DNA of 64,000 nucleotides from JAEMQF01 sp963791595 (GTDB lineage Bacteria > Pseudomonadota > Gammaproteobacteria > Burkholderiales > Burkholderiaceae_C). Positions 57,626 to 64,000 of the stretch are shown here, piece after piece. The notes beneath the pieces were generated by a model. That model ran no database searches. It had not been told where the DNA came from and was given only the letters and a program-made list of their open reading frames with translations. Numbering within the stretch: position 1 is the first letter of the stretch; each line of letters starts with the position of its first letter. The position numbers and the translations under genes are program-made. The stretch is from contig CAWBTF010000035.1 of assembly GCA_963791595.1 (NCBI GenBank), forward strand, positions 124,001 to 188,000. The letters are read 5' to 3'.

Positions 57626-60430
57626 TCAGAGCAATGTCGCCAATGCGCGTCGTGCCGACGCAACGTCTTGCGAGCTGCGGCGCGCCCAATCCTGCAACTG
57701 GTCGTCACCAATCTTGCCGACGTTGAAGTAGGTCGCTTGCGGATGCGCCAGATAGAAGCCGCTCACGCTGGCCGCGGGCGTCATGGCCAGGCTACTGGTC
57801 AAGCCCATGCCGATCTCGGCGCAATTGAGCACCCGGAACAGATCGGCCTTCACGATGTGATCGGGACACGCCGGGTAGCCCGGCGCCGGGCGAATGCCGC
57901 GATATTTTTCGGCGATCAGCTCTGAGGCGCTCAGCGCTTCGTCGGCAGCGTAGCCCCACAGGTCGGTGCGCACACGTTGGTGCAGGCGCTCGGCAAAAGC
58001 TTCGACCAGCCTGTCGGCGAGCGCTTTGAGCATGATCGCGCTGTAGTCGTCGTGATCGTCGAGGAACTGCATTTCCTTTTTCTCGATCCCCAATCCCGCA
58101 GTCACGGCGAACAGGCCAATGTAGTCCAACAGCCCTGTCTCGCGCGGCGCAATGAAGTCGGCCAGGCAGCGGTTCGGACGGCGCACGCCGTCCACCACCG
58201 GCCGCTCGGTTTGCATGCGCAGGCCGTGCCAGGTCATCAGAACCTCGCTGCGCGTCGTATCGGAGTAGATCTCGATGTCGTCGTCGCCGACGCTGTTCGC
58301 CGGGTACAGGCCGAGCACGCCGCTCGCGTTGAGCCATCGGCCCTCGATCAATCGCTTGAGCAGGCGCTGCCCGTCGCTGTGCACGCGGCGCGCCGATTCG
58401 CCCACCACATCGTCGGTGAGGATCGCCGGAAACGAACCTGCGAGGTCCCAGGTCTGGAAGAACGGCGCCCAGTCGATGCACGCAGCAATCTCTCCCAGGT
58501 CCTGGTTGCGCAGCACACGCCGGCCGATGAACTTGGGCTGCGGTGGCGTGTAGCCCGACCAGTCGAGCACCGCCTTGTTCGCGCGCGCCGCGGCGAGCGT
58601 CACGGGCGGCACGGTCTTCTTGTTGGCGTGCTGTTCGCGCAACCGTTGCTGGTCGGCGTTGAGCTCGGCGATGTACGCGGCGGCACGCGCGTCGTTGAGC
58701 AGTTCGCTGCACACGCCGACCGACCGACTGGCATCGGGCACATAGGCCACTGGACCCTCGTAGTGGGGCGAAATCTTCACCGCGGTGTGCACCCGGCTCG
58801 TCGTGGCACCACCGATCAGCAACGGAATCTTGCGCATGCGGAAGTAGTCGTCACGCTGCATCTCGGCCGCGACATGCTGCATCTCTTCGAGGCTGGGCGT
58901 GATCAGCCCCGACAGGCCGATGATGTCGGCGCCTTCCACCTTCGCGCGCGCCAGAATTTCCTGACACGGCACCATCACGCCCATGTTGACGACGTCGAAG
59001 TTGTTGCACTGGAGCACGACGGTGACGATGTTCTTGCCGATGTCATGAACGTCGCCTTTGACGGTGGCGATGACGATCTTGCCCTTGGCGCGCGCTTCGC
59101 CGCCGGCGTCTTCGAGGGCGCGCTTTTCTGCCTCGATGTAAGGCAGCAGGTGCGCGACGGCCTGCTTCATCACGCGCGCGCTCTTCACCACTTGCGGCAG
59201 GAACATCTTGCCCTGGCCGAACAGGTCGCCCACGATGTTCATGCCCTCCATCAAGGGGCCTTCGATCACGTGCAACGGGCGCGCGCCCTGCGCCGACATT
59301 TCCTGCCAGCATTGCTCGGTGTCGGCGACGATGAATTCGTTGATGCCTTGCACCAGCGCGTGGCTGAGGCGCTCGCGCACGGGTTTGGCGCGCCAGGCCA
59401 GACGCGCGCTGTCGTCGCGCGACGCGCCCTTCGCGCTCTCGGCCACTTCGATCAGGCGCTCGCCCGCGTCCGCCCGCCGGTTCAAGACCACGTCTTCGAC
59501 CCGTTCGCGAAGCAGCGGATCGAGTGCGTCGTACACGCCGATCATGCCGGCGTTGACGATGCCCATGTCCATGCCGGCCTGGATTGCGTGGTACAGGAAC
59601 ACGGTGTGGATCGCCTCGCGCACCGCGTCGTTGCCGCGAAACGAAAAACTCACGTTGCTGACGCCGCCGCTGACCTTGGCGCCGGGCAGGTTGTTCTTGA
59701 TCCAACGCGTCGCTTCGATGAAATCGACGGCGTAGTTCTGGTGCTCTTCGATGCCGGTGGCGATCGCAAAGATGTTCGGATCGAAGATGATGTCCTCGGC
59801 GGGGAAACCGACCTCTTCCACCAAGATGCGATACGCCCTTGCGCAGATCTCGGTCTTGCGCGCGTAGGTATCGGCCTGGCCTGCTTCGTCGAACGCCATC
59901 ACGACCGCGGCCGCGCCGTAGCGCCGCACCAGCTTCGCCTGGTGGATGAAGGCGGCCTCGCCTTCTTTCAGCGAGATCGAATTGACGATGCCCTTGCCCT
60001 GCACGCACTTCAGGCCGGCTTCGATCACCTCCCACTTCGAGCTGTCGATCATGATCGGCACGCGCGCAATCTCGGGCTCGCCGGCGATCAGATTCAGGAA
60101 GCGCACCATCGCGGCCTTGCTGTCGAGCATGGCCTCGTCCATGTTGATGTCGATAACCTGCGCGCCGTTCTCCACCTGTTGTCGGGCCACACCGAGCGCC
60201 TGCTCGAAGCGGCCTTCGAGAATGAGCTTGGCGAAGGCTTTCGATCCGGTCACGTTGGTGCGTTCGCCGATGTTCACGAACAGCGTTCCCGCACCGATCG
60301 TCACCGGCTCGAGGCCGGACAACTTCATCGGCGCAAAAGCTGCAGCGGACAGGGTCATGGCGGTGGCGTCGCTCGATGGACGGCCGCGTGGCTCACCGCA
60401 GCCTGTCAAAGGTGGGTGAGCGCCGTTCAT
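57626..60430 (-). CDS. metH: Methionine synthase, folate- and B12-binding part
   Basis: A 934-residue protein lacking the homocysteine-binding domain. In order: pterin-binding domain (FVNIGERTNVTGSKAFAKLI), cap and B12-binding domain with DVHDIGKNIVTVVLQCNNF (cobalamin-ligating His in DVHDIG) and LSGLITPSLEEM, then the SAM-binding activation domain (GYPACPDHIVK). The homocysteine domain is a separate gene at 61363-62413, a split known from Burkholderiales. The start at 60430 is uncertain; 60358 (MTLSAAAF) and 60328 (MKLSGLEP) are alternatives. An SAH riboswitch lies just upstream. Confidence 0.94.
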   Translation of the reverse strand: MNGAHPPLTGCGEPRGRPSSDATAMTLSAAAFAPMKLSGLEPVTIGAGTLFVNIGERTNVTGSKAFAKLILEGRFEQALGVARQQVENGAQVIDINMDEAMLDSKAAMVRFLNLIAGEPEIARVPIMIDSSKWEVIEAGLKCVQGKGIVNSISLKEGEAAFIHQAKLVRRYGAAAVVMAFDEAGQADTYARKTEICARAYRILVEEVGFPAEDIIFDPNIFAIATGIEEHQNYAVDFIEATRWIKNNLPGAKVSGGVSNVSFSFRGNDAVREAIHTVFLYHAIQAGMDMGIVNAGMIGVYDALDPLLRERVEDVVLNRRADAGERLIEVAESAKGASRDDSARLAWRAKPVRERLSHALVQGINEFIVADTEQCWQEMSAQGARPLHVIEGPLMEGMNIVGDLFGQGKMFLPQVVKSARVMKQAVAHLLPYIEAEKRALEDAGGEARAKGKIVIATVKGDVHDIGKNIVTVVLQCNNFDVVNMGVMVPCQEILARAKVEGADIIGLSGLITPSLEEMQHVAAEMQRDDYFRMRKIPLLIGGATTSRVHTAVKISPHYEGPVAYVPDASRSVGVCSELLNDARAAAYIAELNADQQRLREQHANKKTVPPVTLAAARANKAVLDWSGYTPPQPKFIGRRVLRNQDLGEIAACIDWAPFFQTWDLAGSFPAILTDDVVGESARRVHSDGQRLLKRLIEGRWLNASGVLGLYPANSVGDDDIEIYSDTTRSEVLMTWHGLRMQTERPVVDGVRRPNRCLADFIAPRETGLLDYIGLFAVTAGLGIEKKEMQFLDDHDDYSAIMLKALADRLVEAFAERLHQRVRTDLWGYAADEALSASELIAEKYRGIRPAPGYPACPDHIVKADLFRVLNCAEIGMGLTSSLAMTPAASVSGFYLAHPQATYFNVGKIGDDQLQDWARRSSQDVASARRALATLL

Positions 60431-60457
60431 GGCAGCCTGGCGATCTGCCTCGCCGGC

Positions 60458-60524
60458 CCATGCCCGAGCCTGGCAGGCCAAACGCATCGGGTGCATCTGG
60501 CCGGTCGCAACGCTCCTCGGGCGG
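60458..60524 (-). ncRNA. S-adenosylhomocysteine riboswitch upstream of metH
   Basis: On the minus strand CCCGAGGAGCGTTGCGACC (60522-60504) and, about 25 bases on, GCCAGGCTCGGGC carry the conserved cores of the SAH riboswitch (CCGAGGAGCGyTGCrAC and GCCAGGCTCGG). P1 CCCGAG/CTCGGG pairs perfectly. SAH riboswitches turn on genes that recycle SAH, such as metH and ahcY, so the position is exactly as expected. Confidence 0.88.
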
Positions 60525-60652
60525 TGGGCAATTGTAGGGTCACCCCGCAGGGCGTCTGGCCTGGCGCCGGCCTCGCTGCCGAGACGCTGCGGGGATGCGC
60601 GTTACTTCTGGTCACGCAGCAAAGCTTGCCGCACGAGACGGAAACGCATGCA

Positions 60653-61318
60653 ATGCGCGCCATGATTTCGCTTCGCTTTTCGTTTCCTTCTCCCGCGCTG
60701 CGGCTGCTGGGCTGGGTGAACCTGGCCTTGCTGAGCGCTTGTGCATCGGCGCCACCGGCGCCGCCTCCCGTCACGCTGCCGGACACCACACCGGCCGCGC
60801 CGCTGGAGCGCCCGACGGCCGCGCCGAACATCACCCCGGCGCCGACCGCGGACTACCTCTGGTCCGACACGCTCGCCGCCGCGGCCCGCAAGCTGCGCGG
60901 CGAGTTGCCCGGCGACTCGGCGAGTGTCGGCTCATCGAACGACCATCGTCTCGCGATCAGTTTTGCCGGTGATGCCATGTTCGCTCCTGGCCGATCGGCG
61001 CTTAAGCCCACGGCGACGCCATGGCTGGACAGGGTCGCCGCGGCGCTGCGCGAGTTGCCGCGCGGTGAAGTCCAGATCATCGGCGATCCCGACCCGCAGA
61101 GCCGCGACGACGCAAAGAGTCGTGCGCTGGCGCTCGATCGCGCCGCCGCCGCACGCGACTGGATGGTGGCCCGCGGGCTGCCGGCGCGACGGATCGCAGT
61201 GGCTGGGCGCCGCACGGTCGCCGAAGCGGCACCGCGAGGCGCTACCGCACCAGCCGCCCCCGCGAGCGAGCACCGGCTGAATATCCTGATCGGCGAACGC
61301 GCGGCAACGTCACGCTGA
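60653..61318 (+). CDS. OmpA-like lipoprotein
   Basis: A 221-residue predicted lipoprotein (LALLSAC) with a Pro/Thr/Ala-rich linker and a C-terminal OmpA-like region: FAGDAMFAPGRSALKPTATPWL, then DDAKSRALALDRAAAARDWMVARG and a final ILIGER. The peptidoglycan-binding Asp/Arg positions are only partly recognisable. It sits on the plus strand between the two metH genes, so it separates them. A start at 60662 is also possible. Confidence 0.8.
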   Translation: MRAMISLRFSFPSPALRLLGWVNLALLSACASAPPAPPPVTLPDTTPAAPLERPTAAPNITPAPTADYLWSDTLAAAARKLRGELPGDSASVGSSNDHRLAISFAGDAMFAPGRSALKPTATPWLDRVAAALRELPRGEVQIIGDPDPQSRDDAKSRALALDRAAAARDWMVARGLPARRIAVAGRRTVAEAAPRGATAPAAPASEHRLNILIGERAATSR

Positions 61319-61362
61319 GTGAGCCGACTGAGGGGCCGCAGAAACCTCGCAGGCAGCCCCTC

Positions 61363-62413
61363 TCAAGCGGCGCGCAGCGTGGCGAACAGCGGGTCGCTTC
61401 GGCTGCGCGGGCGGTAGGCCGCGACACGCCGCGAAATCTGCGCGATGTGCTCGGGCGTCGTGCCGCAGCAGCCCCCCGCGATGTTGATGAAGCCGCTGCG
61501 CGCGAATTCTTCGAGCAGGCTGCTCGTGACCTCCGGCGTCTCGTCGAAACCGGTTTCGCTCATCGCATTGGGCAGGCCGGCGTTCGGGTAACAACTGATG
61601 AAGGTGTCGGGCGCGGCGTTCGACAGCTCCTCGATGTACGGGCGCATCAGCGCCGCGCCCATCGCGCAGTTCAGTCCCACCGCCAGCGGGCGCGCGTGGC
61701 GCACGCTGTTCCAGAACGCACTGACGGTTTGGCCCGACAGGATTCGGCCTGATGCGTCCGTCACGGTGCCCGAGACGATCACGGGAATGCACTCGCGCGT
61801 TTGTTCCATCAGCTCGTCGAGCGCGAAGATCGCCGCCTTGGCGTTGAGCGTGTCGAAGATCGTCTCGACCAGAAACAGGTCACACCCGCCTTCGAGAAGC
61901 GCGTGCGCCTGCTCGAAGTAAGAGGCCCGCAGCTCGTCGAACGTGACGTTGCGCGCGGCTGGGTCGTTCACATCGGGCGAAATGCTCGCGGTGCGCGGCG
62001 TGGGGCCGAGCGCGCCGGCAACAAAACGCGGTTTGTCAGCGCTCTGGAAACGCTCGCAAGCGCGGCGCGCCAGACGCGCCGCCGCAAGGTTCATTTCAAA
62101 CGCAAATTCCTCCAGGCCATAGTCCTGCTGCGCGATGCGCGTCGCGCCGAACGTGTTCGTTTCGATGATGTCGGCCCCGGCTTCGAGATAGGCCTCATGG
62201 ATCGCGCCGATCATCGCGAGGTTGGGTCAGCTGCAGCAATTCGTTGTTGCCCTTCAGCTCTTTCGGATGCTTTGCGAAACGCTCGCCGCGATAGTCGGCG
62301 TCGCTGAGCTTGTGGCGCTGGATCATCGTGCCCATCGCGCCGTCGAGCACGACGATGCGCGATTGCAGAATTCGCGCGAGCTCCGCGCCGCGCGTGTAGT
62401 TCAGGGTGTGCAT
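61363..62413 (-). pseudogene. metH: Methionine synthase, homocysteine-binding part, with a 1-base frameshift
   Basis: Zinc-dependent homocysteine S-methyltransferase domain. The first 60 or so residues (RIVVLDGAMGTMIQRHKLSD, LKGNNELLQLTQP) are in one frame. The rest (IGAIHEAYLEAGADIIETNT, GLNCAMGAALMRPYIEEL, IAGGCCGTTPEHI) is in another, with the zinc cysteines (NC and GGCCG) present. One extra base at 62210-62232 explains it; total length 1051 is one over a multiple of three, repaired length 349. Works with the 57626-60430 gene product. Probably a sequence error. Confidence 0.92.
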
Positions 62414-62421
62414 GGGATTCG

Positions 62422-62427
62422 ATTGTA
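62422..62427 (-). promoter_or_regulatory. -10 element close to the metH N-terminal gene start
   Basis: TACAAT on the minus strand (62427-62422) ends eight bases before the ATG at 62413, and no ribosome-binding site fits between. If used, the transcript would be leaderless or nearly so. No clear -35. Confidence 0.4.
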
Positions 62428-62455
62428 GAAAGGCGCCCGACAGCGCCCGCGCCGC

Positions 62456-64000
62456 TCAGCGCGTGAAGCCGATGCCGCGCGACTGCCGGACCTCGGGCTT
62501 GACACGGTGCTCGGCCTCGAGCTGCGACAGGAATTCGTCGGGCTCGAAGCCGACGCCCAGAATGTCGACCTGGCGTTTCACCGAGGCAAAGTCGCCGGGC
62601 GTGAGCAGGTCCAGCCGCGCCAGGCGCTGGCGCTGCTCGTCATCGAGGGGCTCACCAGCCAGCGCCTCGGCCATGAACATGCGTTCGCGCTGCGCGGGCG
62701 TCAAGGGCTTGAACTGGATCTTGAACGTGAAGCGGCGCAGCGCGGCCTCGTCGATGTCGAGGAACAGGTTGGTCGTGCAGATGAAGATGCCGGCGAAGCG
62801 CTCCATGCCTTGCAGCATCTCGTTGACTTCGCTGACTTCGTAGCTTCGCTGCGCCATCTGGCGGCTGCGCAGGTAGCTGTCGGCTTCGTCGAGCAGCAAC
62901 ACGGCCTCTTCGGTCTGCGCCTCTTCGAACATTCTGGCCATGTTCTGCTCGGTCTCGCCGACGAACTTGCTGACCAGGTCGCTCGCCTGGCGAATCAGCA
63001 GCGGGCGCTGCAACTCGTGTGCGATGTGTTCAGCCAGCGCTGTCTTCCCCGTTCCCGGCGGGCCATAGAAACACAGCGTGCCGCAACCCTTGCGGCGCAA
63101 CGCGTCCACGATCTTGGGCACTTCGAAGCGCGACTCGGTGTTGACGAGGCTCAGGTCGTAGCTCGTGACCACAGGGCGCGCGCCGCGGTCGCCGGGTGCG
63201 TTGCCCAGGGCCTTGTCGGCGTTGCCGAGTTGGCGCTCGATCAAGGCCTCGACGCCCGAACCGTCGCCTGCCAGTTTGGCGAACTTGACGGCGGTGCGAA
63301 TTTGCGCCGGCGTCAAGGCGCGCCGCTGCGCGAGTTTCTGGGCGAACGCCGGGTCCACCGCCACCCCGCCGAGCGCGCGCGCCACCAGCGACTCGCGCGC
63401 GCCGGGCGGCGGACCTTTCAATTCGAGGTGGTATTGGAAGCGGCGCCGAAACGCGACGTCGATCTGCTCGATGCGGTTGGTCACCCAGATCACCGGAACG
63501 GGGTTCGTCTCGAGCAGCTGGTTCACCCAGGCCTTGCCGCTCACGCTGCCGGTCGGCGCCCCGTCGCCCAGATCGAGGCGTGCGATCACTTGCGCGGCGT
63601 CGGTTGAAATGGGCGGGAACACGTCTTCGACTTCGTCGAACAGCAGCGCGACTTTGTCGCTGCCCTTGAGAAACACCTGGCTGATCTGCAGCGAGCGGTA
63701 GCGGTCGCGCCCGCTCAGCGAATTGCCGTCGCGGTCGGCGTACTCGACCTCATAGAGCTCGATCCCCGCGGCCTGCGCCGCCACCTTGGCGAGTTCGGTC
63801 TTGCCCGTGCCCGGCGGGCCGTAGAGCAGCACGTTGACGCCGGGCTCCTTGCGCGCGACGGCGTTGCGCAGGAGCGCCGTGATCATGCCGGTATCGACGT
63901 CGACGAAATGGAAGTCCGCGGGCGTCAACTCGCTGCGCTGCACCGGCCGCGTGAACACCGCCATCAGGTCGGACGGGCCTTCGTACTTGCGCATCAAGAC
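62456..64000 (-). CDS. Tandem AAA+ ATPase, 5' end outside the window
   Basis: At least 513 residues with two AAA+ modules. The first has Walker A LLYGPPGTGKTELAK (near residue 57 of the visible part), Walker B LLFDEVED and a sensor-2 like region. The second has CFYGPPGTGKTALAE, LLLDEADSYLRSR and CTTNLFLDID. Spacing differs from ClpA/ClpB and FtsH; no protease or N-domain is visible. The frame is still open at the window end, so the true start is probably beyond it. Function unknown; such double AAA proteins may remodel protein complexes. Confidence 0.82.
   Translation of the reverse strand, partial: VLMRKYEGPSDLMAVFTRPVQRSELTPADFHFVDVDTGMITALLRNAVARKEPGVNVLLYGPPGTGKTELAKVAAQAAGIELYEVEYADRDGNSLSGRDRYRSLQISQVFLKGSDKVALLFDEVEDVFPPISTDAAQVIARLDLGDGAPTGSVSGKAWVNQLLETNPVPVIWVTNRIEQIDVAFRRRFQYHLELKGPPPGARESLVARALGGVAVDPAFAQKLAQRRALTPAQIRTAVKFAKLAGDGSGVEALIERQLGNADKALGNAPGDRGARPVVTSYDLSLVNTESRFEVPKIVDALRRKGCGTLCFYGPPGTGKTALAEHIAHELQRPLLIRQASDLVSKFVGETEQNMARMFEEAQTEEAVLLLDEADSYLRSRQMAQRSYEVSEVNEMLQGMERFAGIFICTTNLFLDIDEAALRRFTFKIQFKPLTPAQRERMFMAEALAGEPLDDEQRQRLARLDLLTPGDFASVKRQVDILGVGFEPDEFLSQLEAEHRVKPEVRQSRGIGFTR

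Noticed and set aside
60440..60540. Cobalamin riboswitch upstream of metH
   Set aside because: The B12 box and the GCCACTG core are missing, whereas both conserved cores and the P1 stem of the SAH riboswitch are present.
57977..60600. Very long open frame on the plus strand opposite metH
   Set aside because: It is antisense to a well-supported gene, has no recognisable domain until the OmpA-like part after 60653, and such frames are common in high-GC DNA with strong third-position bias.

Overview
The window is high-GC DNA from a Gram-negative betaproteobacterium. Gene content and order fit the Burkholderiales, most likely the Comamonadaceae or the Rubrivivax/Leptothrix side. Pointers are nrdAB followed by a Lys/Ala-rich histone H1-like gene, a tsaB-rimI-type 4 UDG block, a torF-glnK-amt operon next to a betaproteobacterial-type gshA, a methionine synthase split into two genes, Bug-type binding proteins, and S3 with a long disordered tail. 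No CRISPR array, complete insertion sequence, prophage, tRNA or rRNA was seen.

Layout: 1-5.3 kb class Ia ribonucleotide reductase behind an NrdR-type promoter, then the H1-like gene and a good terminator. 5.4-10.2 kb purine genes purC, purE, purK, interrupted by an atypical helical-repeat gene and a CnoX-like thioredoxin. 10.2-14.9 kb threonylcarbamoyl-adenosine tRNA genes (tsaC, tsaB), rimI, a [4Fe-4S] uracil-DNA glycosylase, an SGNH-like lipoprotein and a SemiSWEET. 14.9-22.9 kb glmU, two lipoproteins, the SDR-folB-ttcA operon, a MidA-like methyltransferase, a 700-bp inverted-repeat region and a peroxiredoxin. 23.0-33.1 kb the str and S10 ribosomal operons, read leftward from rpsL to rpsQ. 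33.4-43.3 kb Bug protein plus malonyl-CoA synthetase, outer-membrane and patatin proteins, and a MocR-type regulator divergent from a transporter-aminotransferase-PhzF operon. 43.3-54.9 kb ABC-F ATPase, glutathione synthesis (gshA, gshB), BenE, Kup and the nitrogen-regulated torF-glnK-amt operon. 55.2-64.0 kb comM, a glycine-zipper protein, split metH with an S-adenosylhomocysteine riboswitch, an OmpA-like lipoprotein and a tandem AAA+ ATPase cut by the window end.

Five genes (purE, tsaC, rplB, uup-like, metH N-terminal part) are broken by single extra bases, six events in all. Because rplB is essential and every event is a +1 insertion, residual sequencing error is the best explanation, and these genes should be read as intact in the cell.

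The least-explained structures are two long nested inverted-repeat regions (21191-21892 and 48485-48755). Each lies between convergent genes. In the second, the repeat arms begin exactly at the stop codons of both flanking genes. Other points of interest are a sigma-54/NtrC promoter for the ammonium operon, an NrdR box over the nrdA promoter, an in-frame hairpin-bearing insertion in the malonyl-CoA synthetase, and a low-GC gene translationally coupled to purC.
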